Shown here: positions 37,714 through 45,310 of the stretch, piece by piece
Numbering within the stretch: position 1 is the stretch's first letter
How the letters are laid out: the number at the start of each line of letters is the position of its first letter
NCBI GenBank assembly: GCA_902635985.1
Contig: CACPPZ010000010.1
Coordinates: 1 to 45,310 of the forward strand
Direction: 5' to 3'
DNA from: Paracoccaceae bacterium
GTDB lineage: Bacteria; Pseudomonadota; Alphaproteobacteria; Rhodobacterales; Rhodobacteraceae
Length of the DNA: 45,310 nucleotides
Position numbers and translations under genes: made by a program
The notes under the pieces: model-generated
What the model saw: only the letters and a program-made list of their open reading frames with translations
Told to the model about the DNA's origin: nothing
Databases searched by the model: none

Positions 37714-38628
37714 TTATAAAATATTCATGGCCATAGCTGCTGCAGAAGTTCGGTTTTCTACGCCAAGTTTTCTGTGTATATGTTCTAAGTGTTTATTTAT
37801 AGTGCGAGGGCTTAAATCAAGAATAGTCCCGATATCTCTGTTTGACTTACCATTTGTTATCCAGGATAGTACCTCTGCTTCACGAGAAGTAAGGCCAAAA
37901 GCGTTAGACAATTTTTTGAGATTTTTCTCGAAGCTTTCCTCGATAATCCTTATTAAATGTCCATTAGAGTCAGTTCTGCCAATATATGAAAATCGGACTG
38001 TAAAATTGTCAGTATCACATACTTTTAATTGACGAAGGCCAGTATAATCACCTTCTCTAACTTTTTTTACCCATTTTTTTAATTTTAGTTCGAAATCGAA
38101 ATCATCCATGTGCTCGATTGCTTTTACAGAGCTCATTATTTTATACGCCTGTGGAGTAGACCATAGTATTAATCCATCATCTGATATTTCCGTCAAAAAT
38201 CGCTGAGAAAAATCCATTGCTTGATATGCTTGCTTAGTATGTTGAGAAACTTGGAAATGTGTGTCGATCCTTGCCAGAAGTTCTTTTGTGTCGATTGGTT
38301 TCACTAAATAATCTACGCCGCCTGCCTGCAGGCCTTTGACAATATTTTCCGACTCGCTCAATCCCGTCATAAAAATTATTGGGACATGTTTAAGGCTAGA
38401 ATTCTTTTTCAAAAGCCTGCACGTCTCAAACCCACCTATGCCTGGCATTATCGCATCTAATAAAATTACATCGGGAATAACTTCATCAATGATCTCCAGA
38501 GCCTTTTCTCCAGTCATTGCGATCAAAACATTTGCACCCGACGGTTCGATTGCTTCTGCTAAAAACTTTAATGTATCGGTAGAATCATCAACAATTAATA
38601 TATTACCTTCTAAACTATTTGGTGTCAT
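37714..38628 (-). CDS. Two-component response regulator with LuxR-type output domain
   Basis: DNA-binding partner of the adjacent sensor kinase. From the ATG at 38628 (GGAG six bases upstream) it has 304 residues; an upstream in-frame ATG at 38670 lies deep within the kinase gene and is less likely. The receiver (about 8-125) has D14/D15, phospho-acceptor D58, T88 and K110. A middle region (about 130-240; FLTEISDDGLILWSTPQAYKIM) resembles a PAS-like fold. The C-terminal HTH (about 244-304) shows LTSREAEVLSWITNGKSNRDIG and LSPRTINKHLEHIHRKLGVENR. It overlaps the kinase stop by 14 bases, so the two proteins are translationally coupled. Confidence 0.92.
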   Translation of the reverse strand: MTPNSLEGNILIVDDSTDTLKFLAEAIEPSGANVLIAMTGEKALEIIDEVIPDVILLDAIMPGIGGFETCRLLKKNSSLKHVPIIFMTGLSESENIVKGLQAGGVDYLVKPIDTKELLARIDTHFQVSQHTKQAYQAMDFSQRFLTEISDDGLILWSTPQAYKIMSSVKAIEHMDDFDFELKLKKWVKKVREGDYTGLRQLKVCDTDNFTVRFSYIGRTDSNGHLIRIIEESFEKNLKKLSNAFGLTSREAEVLSWITNGKSNRDIGTILDLSPRTINKHLEHIHRKLGVENRTSAAAMAMNIL

Positions 38629-41600
38629 TACGAGCTCCATTCTCAGAAAGAATTGTTTCAAAGTTTTCAAGATTGAAGTTTTTTAATTCTTGCTCGAGCC
38701 TATCAATTATGGGGTAAGTTGTTTGGTTTTTATTTTTAAGTTCGTTAAGGCGTGTTTGAAGCGCTCGAATGTTACCAGAGCGAGCGGATTTCATTAAACT
38801 GTTAAAGATCTCCCGGGGAATAGCTTTGTCATAGGTTTGGTTATTTTTTTTGGAATTTAAGGCAACGAAAGTACTATCTAAGTTCTGAAATTTCCATTTT
38901 ATACTAAGTACTTTTTGTATTGAGTTTAGTAAGTCGGAGTGCAAAAATGGCTTCATTAAATAGCTATCAAAAGGTCTTTCGATTAATTTAGGGTCTATAT
39001 CCTCCTCTGAATTTGCGGACAGCATAATTATTTTAGTTTTTTCACCGTATTTCGCTCTCAGTAATGATGCCAGCTCAATACCGTCTATTTCTGGCATAGA
39101 AATATCAAGAATAAAAAGGTCCACGAGATATTTTTCAGTTAGATTAATGCACTCTTTAGCACTCTTTGCGGTTTTCACATTAAAATCCAATGGATTTAAT
39201 ATATCATATAATAACTTGCAGTGGTCTTCATCATCGTCAGTCACAATAATATTTAACTTTCTCCCCAAATAACCTGTGATTTTGGTGAGCGTATTATCGA
39301 TATTTGTGATAACATTAGTGAAAGTGTTTAATACCGGGATTTCAACAGTAAATATGGTTCCAACGCCCACTTCACTTTCTACTAACATGGTTCCGTCCAT
39401 TCTTTCGACCAAAAGTTTTGAAATGGATAGGCCAAGCCCGGTGCCAATTACGTCATCTTTGGTCTTGTCTGATTTAATTCTATTAAAGGGTATGAATAAT
39501 TTTTTGATATTCTCAGCAGATATTCCAATGCCGGTGTCTTCAACGCAGAATTTTAGATTGCTTTGTTCAAAACTAGCTGTAACTTTTATACTGCCTTTGG
39601 GTGTATACTTGAATGCATTTGATAAAATATTCAAATAAATTTGGCGTAATCTTTTTTCGTCGGCCACTATTATTTCAGGAAGTGGATCTTTTATTAAAAA
39701 GATAAAATTTAATTTGTTTGAAACTACTTCTAATTTAAACATCTGTGCGATGTCATCTAAAAAATCTTTCAAGTTTATTGAATTGTTTTCTGGAATAAAT
39801 TTTCCAGTTTCAATTTGCGAAATGTCAAGTAAATCTTTTATCAAATCTGCTAAATGCTCGGATCCCTTCCGTATAACTTGAACAGCATCGGAACGGTTCT
39901 TTGGAATATTTTCATCAGTTTCTAAAATTTGAGAATAGCCAAGAATGGTATTTAAGGGAGTTCTGAATTCATGGCTTATCCCGATGAGAAACTTACTTTT
40001 TTCTTGGCTTGCAGACTCCGCTATCTCTTTTGCTCTCTGCAGCTTTTTGTCTGTTTCGGTGTGAGCAGCTATTTCTTCATATAGTCGAAATGTTTGTCGA
40101 GAACTTTCCTCTTGAGCGACCTTTGTACTTTCTCGCGCTAGAACAAATAGCCACGACGCCACTGCACTGATTATTAGCATTATAAAAAAAGTATCCCAGA
40201 GCATTTCGGATAGATAGGCCTTTGGAGTGTTAGGGTCGGTGATGCTTTCCAAATAAATTAACCCCAGAACGGAGGCAATTATTGCGGAGACGACAACTTG
40301 AATTCCTATATAACTGGCAATTATTGGATTAAGGTGTCGTGTAAGTTTTTTGGGAAGTAAAGTCAGAAGAAATCCGGATATTTGATCAACATATCGTGCA
40401 TTTGTTTTGCAAGAATCATGGCACCTAGCATCTAATGAACAACAAAGAGAACAAATTGGGGCTTCATAAATTGGGCAACTTGCCATGTCTTCAGATTCAT
40501 AAGTGCCTTCGCATATGCAGCATTTTAATTCACTAAGTTTAGCTATTTTCGCGGATGGAGTGCGTGCGATATAATACTTACCACCAGTCAAAAATGCTAT
40601 TATTGGAGCAGATACGAATGAAACAGCAAGAGCCACAAAAGAGCATAGTGCAGTCATTATTTCTCCGAATAACCCTGCGTAAGAAATACCTGCGGCAATT
40701 ACAGCTAATATTACAGAGCCAACGCCCACTGGATTAATGTCATAAAGGTATGCGCGCCTAAACTCTATATGCTTTGGGCTGAATTTCAGTGGTTTGTTTA
40801 TTACTAGGTCTGAGGCTAGAGCACCTACCCAAGCAACTGCAATAATAGAGTAGAGTGCTAGTATTTTCTCCAAGGCGTGATAGGCACCTAAAGTTATTAG
40901 AAGAAAACCAATCCCGACGTTAAAAATTAGCCAAACCACTCTACCAGGGTGGCTGTGAGTCAGACGTGAAAAGAAGTTAGACCAAGCAATAGATCCGGCA
41001 TATGCATTTGTTACATTGATTTTTATCTGTGAGATGATAACGAATACTGCCGTAACTAACGCTGCAACCCAGGATGAGGCAAAAACAAAATTAAAGGCCG
41101 TGTTGTACATATAGGATGGGTCAGTGGCAATTTCGACAGGAACAAAAATTTTTAAACAGACAAAAAGTAAAAATGAGCCTAAAAAGATTTTTATTCCTCC
41201 AACTACCATCCAGCCTGGACCAGCACTCAGAAGAGAAATCCACCATGCTTTTGCGTTTTCTTTTGTTTTCGGCTGTAAAAAACGCAGAAAGTCAACTTGC
41301 TCTCCGATCTGGGCTGATAATGAAAAAATTACTGCTGAAGCTGCGCCAAATAAAAGAATGTCAAATTCACCATTTAAACCACCAAGTTTACCAGTATATC
41401 CTGTCCACTCATCAAATAAATAAGAGTGATTTGCGACAATAAATATAAAAGGAAGTGCATGAAGTATTAGCCAAATAGGTTGGGTCCAAACCTGAAGCCG
41501 ATTTATATAAGTAAATCCATTTATAACAATCGGAATGACTACAAGTGAACTTAATAGATAACCAAAAAAAAGCGGAATATTAAAAAATATCTCTAGAGCC

Positions 41601-42013
41601 TTAGCCATAATTGCCGCTTCGAGCGCAAAAAATATAAATGTGAATGACGCATAAATTAGCGATGTTAAGGTTGAACCAATGTAGCCAAACCCAGCACCTC
41701 TCGATAGTAGATCAATATCAACTCCGTACTTTGCTGCATAATAGCTGATTGGAAGGCTCGTAAAAAATATTAGAATACCCACCGCAACGATAGCAGCAGC
41801 AGCATTTGTAAAACCGTAGTTGTAAGTTATTGTGGCACCAATAGCCTCTAGTGCAAGGAATGAGATTGCTCCCAGTGCTGTATTCGCGACCGAAAATGGC
41901 GACCACTTTCGAGCACTTTTGGCCGTGAACCGTAGAGAAAAATCTTCCATAGTTTGGTTTGCCACCCAAACATTGTAATTCCGTCTCACTCTAACTATTT
42001 TCTGAGGAATCAT
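38615..42013 (-). CDS. Hybrid sensor histidine kinase with an NCS1-type permease input domain
   Basis: A 1132-residue membrane sensor. Residues about 30-480 form a permease-like domain with roughly twelve transmembrane helices resembling the NCS1 cytosine/purine/allantoin family (WSPFSVANTALGAISFLALEAIGA). Next comes a linker with nine cysteines (C498, C499, C501, C513, C521, C524, C525, C531, C535) and one His, probably metal-binding, then two more membrane helices (about 565-588, 606-626) and a coiled coil. The kinase core has H681 (SHEFRTPLN), N799 (NILSNAFKYT), DTGIG (826-830) and GTGLGLS (857-863). A receiver follows with D970 in LFILDISMPE, then a helical tail. This parallels CrbS, in which an SLC5 transporter is fused to a kinase. 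Probable ligand: an amide, urea or nucleobase-derived compound, inferred from neighbours. An internal ATG at codon 22 is an alternative start. Confidence 0.92.
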   Translation of the reverse strand: MIPQKIVRVRRNYNVWVANQTMEDFSLRFTAKSARKWSPFSVANTALGAISFLALEAIGATITYNYGFTNAAAAIVAVGILIFFTSLPISYYAAKYGVDIDLLSRGAGFGYIGSTLTSLIYASFTFIFFALEAAIMAKALEIFFNIPLFFGYLLSSLVVIPIVINGFTYINRLQVWTQPIWLILHALPFIFIVANHSYLFDEWTGYTGKLGGLNGEFDILLFGAASAVIFSLSAQIGEQVDFLRFLQPKTKENAKAWWISLLSAGPGWMVVGGIKIFLGSFLLFVCLKIFVPVEIATDPSYMYNTAFNFVFASSWVAALVTAVFVIISQIKINVTNAYAGSIAWSNFFSRLTHSHPGRVVWLIFNVGIGFLLITLGAYHALEKILALYSIIAVAWVGALASDLVINKPLKFSPKHIEFRRAYLYDINPVGVGSVILAVIAAGISYAGLFGEIMTALCSFVALAVSFVSAPIIAFLTGGKYYIARTPSAKIAKLSELKCCICEGTYESEDMASCPIYEAPICSLCCSLDARCHDSCKTNARYVDQISGFLLTLLPKKLTRHLNPIIASYIGIQVVVSAIIASVLGLIYLESITDPNTPKAYLSEMLWDTFFIMLIISAVASWLFVLARESTKVAQEESSRQTFRLYEEIAAHTETDKKLQRAKEIAESASQEKSKFLIGISHEFRTPLNTILGYSQILETDENIPKNRSDAVQVIRKGSEHLADLIKDLLDISQIETGKFIPENNSINLKDFLDDIAQMFKLEVVSNKLNFIFLIKDPLPEIIVADEKRLRQIYLNILSNAFKYTPKGSIKVTASFEQSNLKFCVEDTGIGISAENIKKLFIPFNRIKSDKTKDDVIGTGLGLSISKLLVERMDGTMLVESEVGVGTIFTVEIPVLNTFTNVITNIDNTLTKITGYLGRKLNIIVTDDDEDHCKLLYDILNPLDFNVKTAKSAKECINLTEKYLVDLFILDISMPEIDGIELASLLRAKYGEKTKIIMLSANSEEDIDPKLIERPFDSYLMKPFLHSDLLNSIQKVLSIKWKFQNLDSTFVALNSKKNNQTYDKAIPREIFNSLMKSARSGNIRALQTRLNELKNKNQTTYPIIDRLEQELKNFNLENFETILSENGARNDTK

Positions 42014-42410
42014 TTATTTAATATTCCAGCTAATGGCCTTTCAAGAATAATTATGAAAAGAGTTGGCTTGTTTTGCGGGTTTTATGCCCTTTTTATTTAT
42101 AATGTTTATTCATATCTTAATTAATCTTCAGCTAGGTTTAATTTGAGGTCCCAGCTTACTCTTAACTCGGCAACTTTTCCGAGATGTAAATGATGATATC
42201 TTTATAGCATTATCCATTTTTAATATGCCTACGTCAAATGACGTATCGTTAATTGACGTATCCCGAGCATTTAACTTTCATGATATTTTTTTATTAGTAG
42301 CCCAGGTCTTTGGAGATTTTTGGATTATTCCCGTTAAATTAATCCACCCCTATATTTTCTCCATGGACCTGCGTGCCTACTGAGACACTAACTCTTGGGA
42401 GGAGTGAAAC
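42014..42410. other. Divergent control region between the sensor kinase and the amide/urea importer
   Basis: This 397-base stretch has no gene. It must hold the promoter of the sensor/regulator pair (leftward) and of urtA (rightward). A double element centred at 42230-42261 lies 149 bases upstream of the urtA ATG and 217 bases upstream of the kinase ATG. A TATATT at 42351-42356 could be the -10 of urtA and has no good -35, as expected for an activated promoter. GGGAGGAG lies directly before the urtA ATG. Confidence 0.65.
42230..42261 (+). promoter_or_regulatory. Candidate response-regulator double site upstream of urtA
   Basis: A perfect palindrome TACGTCA-AA-TGACGTA (42230-42245) is followed by a further direct copy in GTTAATTGACGTAT (42248-42261). 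The two TGACGTA copies start 15 bases apart, about one and a half helical turns. AAATGACGTAT (42236-42246) is identical to the element upstream of fmdA. Such spaced heptamers suit a dimeric LuxR/NarL/FixJ-type regulator. The position between the divergent genes would allow autoregulation of the sensor pair. Confidence 0.6.
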
Positions 42411-43658
42411 ATGAAGAAACTTTTTAGACGGGGGGTTGTATTTAGCCTAGCCGTGATACCAGCGTTAGCCGCGTTGAATGCCACTGCTTGGGCTAATTCA
42501 CATCTCGAAAAATGGCCAACATCCAAGGTAAATACCACGGGATTGGCTGTTACAGATGATACCGTAACAATTGGAATCTTGCATTCCATCACGGGTTCTA
42601 TGGCAATTAGTGAGTCCGGTTCGGTCCAAGCTGAAAAGCTGGCTATAAAGCAAATTAATGACGCTGGCGGGGTTTTGGGTAGAAAGATCGAGTGGATTCA
42701 GGAAGATGGAGCAACTGATTGGCCAAACTTTGCAGAAAAAGCTAAAAAATTAATAGTAAATGACAAAGTGGCCGCTGTAATGGGTTGTTGGACTTCAGCA
42801 TCAAGAAAAGCTGTTTTGCCCGTTTTTGAACAGTATAACAACATGCTATACTACCCGACAATGTACGAAGGGCTAGAGGCATCAAGAAATGTTGTATACA
42901 CTGGTCAAGAAGCAACTCAGCAGATTTTAGCTGGAATTGACTGGGTTGTTGCGGAGAAAAAGCCAAAAACTTTTTACTTTGTTGGTTCTGACTATATCTG
43001 GCCTAGAACCTCATTCAAGATTGCAAGGAAGCACATCGAAAACGTTTACAATCTCAAGGTTATCGGTGAACAGTATTATCCTTTAGGTCATACGCAGTTT
43101 AACTCTGTTATAAACAAGATGAAGCTGAAAAAGCCAGACGTGATATTCTCAATAGTTGTTGGGGGTTCAAACGTTGCATTCTACAAGCAAATGACGGGTG
43201 CTGGTGTTGATTTAACAAAACAAACTGTGATCACCATCTCAGCAACTGAAGATGAGGTTCGTGGTATAGGTGGCGAGAACATTCACGGTACTTACATGTT
43301 TGCCAAATATTTCCAAAGTTTAGATAATCCTAACAACAAAAAATTTGTTGAGGAGTTCAAGGAAATGTGGGGAGACGATATCGTAATAGGCGATGTTACA
43401 AATAACGCTTACCTTGGTCCATGGTTATGGAAAATGGCAGTAGAGAAAGCTGGCAGCTTTGATATTGACAGGATTAAGGAAGTTAATCCTGGAATAGAAA
43501 TGGCTAATGCGCCAGAGGGCTATGTCAGAATTCATGAAACAAACCATCACTTGTACAGCAAACTAAGAGTTGGACGTGCAAGGATGGACGGGCAGTTTGA
43601 TGTTGTCCACGAGTCTGAGTTAATGGAGCCTGATCCATTCCCAGAGGGTTACCAATAA
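42411..43658 (+). CDS. urtA: Urea/short-chain amide ABC transporter substrate-binding protein (UrtA/FmdD type)
   Basis: Periplasmic binding protein of 415 residues with a signal peptide (MKKLFRRGVVFSLAVIPALAALNATAWA, cleavage probably after AWA). The mature protein follows the UrtA/FmdD pattern: TVTIGILHSITGSMAISE, NDAGGVLGRKIEWIQEDGATDWP, MGCWTSASRKAVLPVFEQ and YYPTMYEGLEASRNVVYTG, with ATEDEVRGIG and GPWLWKMAVEKAGSFD. UrtA binds urea and its close relative FmdD binds short-chain amides and urea; sequence reading alone does not separate them. The regulatory link to formamidase favours an amide or dual specificity. A strong hairpin follows the stop codon. Confidence 0.92.
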   Translation: MKKLFRRGVVFSLAVIPALAALNATAWANSHLEKWPTSKVNTTGLAVTDDTVTIGILHSITGSMAISESGSVQAEKLAIKQINDAGGVLGRKIEWIQEDGATDWPNFAEKAKKLIVNDKVAAVMGCWTSASRKAVLPVFEQYNNMLYYPTMYEGLEASRNVVYTGQEATQQILAGIDWVVAEKKPKTFYFVGSDYIWPRTSFKIARKHIENVYNLKVIGEQYYPLGHTQFNSVINKMKLKKPDVIFSIVVGGSNVAFYKQMTGAGVDLTKQTVITISATEDEVRGIGGENIHGTYMFAKYFQSLDNPNNKKFVEEFKEMWGDDIVIGDVTNNAYLGPWLWKMAVEKAGSFDIDRIKEVNPGIEMANAPEGYVRIHETNHHLYSKLRVGRARMDGQFDVVHESELMEPDPFPEGYQ

Positions 43659-43676
43659 TCAATGTAGCTTCACTAA

Positions 43677-43706
43677 CCGGAGCAGGCACGTAAGTGCGTG
43701 CTCTGG
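43677..43706 (+). promoter_or_regulatory. Strong intercistronic hairpin between urtA and urtB
   Basis: CCGGAGCA-G-GCAC pairs with GTGC-G-TGCTCTGG around a GTAA tetraloop, with one G-G mismatch and one G-U pair. No T-run follows, so it is not a terminator. Such structures after a binding-protein gene commonly protect the 5' mRNA and let the binding protein outnumber the permease. It covers the GTG at 43694, arguing against that codon as the urtB start. Confidence 0.65.
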
Positions 43707-43774
43707 TTAACTTAGAATATCAAGATATAAAAATTACTTCTGAAAAAATCAGATCTCGAGTGGAAGGCAAGAAG

Positions 43775-44698
43775 ATGTTAGGATATACGTTTGGAGAGTT
43801 GGGATCAATTGTTGCCATGCAGGGTTTTGCTGGCTTAATTTTGTTTTCAGTTTTCGTATTGATGGGGCTTGGCCTGGCCATAATATTTGGCCAACTTGGG
43901 GTCATAAACATGGCTCATGGCGAATTTATGATGATGGGTATGTATATTACTTACATCATGCAATTACTATTTATCGAATTTGCGCCCGGGTTAATGAATA
44001 TTTATTTCTTTGTAGCCATGGCGGTCGCCTTTATATTCACTGCGATAATGGGTGGTTGTGTTGAGTTTTTAGTAGTTCGTCACCTATACAGGCGTCCGCT
44101 AGATACCCTTTTAGCCACTTGGGGTATTAGTTTGATTTTGCAGCAAAGCATTAGGGTTGTGTTCGGAACGCGCGAAGTTGGAGTTGTGAAGCCAGAGTGG
44201 ATGATGGGCTCAGTCGCAGTTACGGACATGATTGATATACAGATTTATGGCTTGGTTGTTATGGCTATAACAATCGCACTTACAATTGTAGTCATGTACT
44301 TGATGTTGCGTTCAGTTTGGGGAAAACATGTTAGAGCAGTGGTTCAGAATAGAGAGATGGCGGGAGCCGTCGGTATAAATACTGCTAGAACGGACCGTAC
44401 AACTTTTGCTGTAGGTTGCGGTATCGCGGGCATAGCTGGAAGTGCGTTTACGATGATTAGTTCAACTGCTCCAGATGCTGGTCAGCACTACATTGTGGAT
44501 ACCTTTCTAGTTGTGGTTTTCGGAGGTGCTGGCAGTTTGTTAGGTACAGTGGCATCGGCCTTCGCTATTTCTCAAACTCAGTCAACTTTGGAGTTTTTCA
44601 TCACTGGATCCATGGCAAAAGTTTGGACCCTATTAATCGTGATAGGAATTCTAATGGTTCGTCCACAAGGCTTGTTTGCCGTGAAGATTCGCCGATAG
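43775..44698 (+). CDS. urtB: Urea/amide ABC transporter permease UrtB/FmdE type
   Basis: Inner-membrane permease of the branched-chain amino-acid (LIV-H) family, 307 residues from the ATG at 43775, which has GGAAGG seven bases upstream. A longer frame from GTG at 43694 adds 27 polar residues, but that codon lies inside the intercistronic hairpin. About eight membrane helices are visible. Family landmarks are VLMGLGLAIIFGQLGVINMAHGEFMMMGMY, TLLATWGISLILQQ, RAVVQNREMAGAVGINTARTD and VVFGGAGSLLGTVASA. The permease ends MVRPQGLFAVKIRR, typical of UrtB. The large extracytoplasmic N-terminal domain of some UrtB proteins is absent. Confidence 0.93.
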   Translation: MLGYTFGELGSIVAMQGFAGLILFSVFVLMGLGLAIIFGQLGVINMAHGEFMMMGMYITYIMQLLFIEFAPGLMNIYFFVAMAVAFIFTAIMGGCVEFLVVRHLYRRPLDTLLATWGISLILQQSIRVVFGTREVGVVKPEWMMGSVAVTDMIDIQIYGLVVMAITIALTIVVMYLMLRSVWGKHVRAVVQNREMAGAVGINTARTDRTTFAVGCGIAGIAGSAFTMISSTAPDAGQHYIVDTFLVVVFGGAGSLLGTVASAFAISQTQSTLEFFITGSMAKVWTLLIVIGILMVRPQGLFAVKIRR

Positions 44699-44711
44699 GG
44701 AGGTATGCAGT

Positions 44712-45310
44712 ATGAATAAAATTCTTACAGGCGATACTAAGTATCATTTCTTGGTCTTAGCAGTTTTATTATTAGTGATATTTCCAACATTTTTAGATGT
44801 TTTTCGTCTAAATTTGGTTGGGAAGTATCTTACTTTTGCATTTGTCGCTGTCGGTCTGGTGATTTGTTGGGGAGCGGGGGGAATTTTAAGCTTGGGCCAA
44901 GGTGTGTTTTTTGGGGTTGGTGGTTATTTAATGGCTATGCACTTAAAGTTGGAAGCCGCTCAAGCAGACATTGGCTGTACCCGAGAACTTCAGGAGACAG
45001 GTGTTTGTATTGTTCAATCAACGCCTGGAATTCCAGATTTTATGGATTGGGCTTCTATGACGGAAATTCCAATTTTCTGGGGATTTTCTCACAGTCTGAT
45101 ACTCACAATAATAATGATACTAACTGTTCCGGCAATAATAGCTTTCTTTTTTGGCTACGTGATGTTCAGAAATCGGGTTGGTGGTGTTTACTTTGCAATT
45201 ATTACTCAGTCTATGGCTGCCCTACTAAGTATTCTAATAATTGGTAATGCTGGCTACATTGGTGGATTTAACGGAATTACAGATCTCCGCACCTTGAAGG
45301 GCTGGGATAT
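44712..45310 (+). CDS. urtC: Urea/amide ABC transporter permease UrtC/FmdF type, 3'-truncated by the window edge
   Basis: Second permease subunit, LIV-M family. The ATG at 44712 follows GGGAGG and lies 13 bases after urtB. The frame stays open to the end of the window, giving 199 codons of about 360-390. The translation begins MNKILTGDTKYHFLVLAVLL, and contains FAFVAVGLVICWGAGGILSLGQGVFFG, GGVYFAIITQSMAALLSILI and GGFNGITDLRTLKG, the UrtC hallmark. The ATPase genes (urtD, urtE) and possibly urease or further amidase genes would lie beyond the window. Confidence 0.92.
   Translation, partial: MNKILTGDTKYHFLVLAVLLLVIFPTFLDVFRLNLVGKYLTFAFVAVGLVICWGAGGILSLGQGVFFGVGGYLMAMHLKLEAAQADIGCTRELQETGVCIVQSTPGIPDFMDWASMTEIPIFWGFSHSLILTIIMILTVPAIIAFFFGYVMFRNRVGGVYFAIITQSMAALLSILIIGNAGYIGGFNGITDLRTLKGWD

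Noticed and set aside
44864-45247. Open frame of 127 codons on the + strand
   Set aside because: It lies in another frame of urtC, whose own frame (from 44712) encodes a clear UrtC permease to the window edge.
1-45310. Search for CRISPR arrays, insertion sequences, integrases, attachment sites, rRNA and tRNA genes
   Set aside because: No direct-repeat array, transposase, integrase or stable-RNA signature was found; gene content and codon style are uniform, with no sign of recent transfer.

Overview
The window looks like a chromosomal segment of a low-GC, streamlined marine alphaproteobacterium, most likely a member of the Rhodobacterales. Pointers to this are ribosomal protein L21 with a C-terminal helix-hairpin-helix extension, an iscR-iscS-sufBCD-YIP1-YIP1-sufS cluster headed by an Irr-type iron control element, an IscR without the usual three cysteines, ornithine-lipid genes, a non-pyrrolysine MttB homologue, and formamidase and urea/amide uptake genes. 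The placement is an inference from gene content. No tRNA, rRNA, CRISPR array, insertion sequence or prophage was seen.

Layout. 1-4006: the 3' part of alaS, convergent with typA. 4163-6875: an orphan MttB-family methyltransferase, an intergenic region rich in dyads, and a secreted DUF2059-like protein. 7046-12533: rplU-rpmA with a clear terminator, a LysE-type exporter, then obgE-proB-proA and a DUF3553 protein. 12602-18411: olsB-olsA (ornithine lipids), a divergent ThiE-like protein, trmJ, ctaA and an M32 carboxypeptidase. 18446-23641: gyrA, a SYLF lipoprotein, hemB and a small membrane protein. 23726-27849: mfd and an alpha/beta hydrolase. 27882-35750: the iron-regulated Fe-S assembly operon and a small secreted protein. 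35770-45310: an amide/urea module.

The amide/urea module is the most interesting part. It contains fmdB and fmdA (formamidase); a LuxR-type response regulator translationally coupled to a large hybrid sensor kinase whose input half is a complete NCS1-type permease followed by a nine-cysteine linker; and, divergently, a UrtABC/FmdDEF-type ABC importer that runs off the end of the window. The control regions of fmdA and the importer share an 11-bp element (AAATGACGTAT) in the same orientation relative to each gene, and the importer region has it within a palindrome plus a second half-site. The simplest reading is one regulon: a transporter-like sensor detects a small amide, urea or related solute, the response regulator binds the shared element, and importer and amidase are expressed together. 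The element as regulator target, the ligand and the direction of control are inferred.

In the Fe-S operon, a TTGACA-17-TAGAAT promoter has its -10 inside a perfect TTTAGAA-N3-TTCTAAA iron control element. This suggests that iron or haem status read by Irr, rather than a classical [2Fe-2S] IscR, sets transcription.
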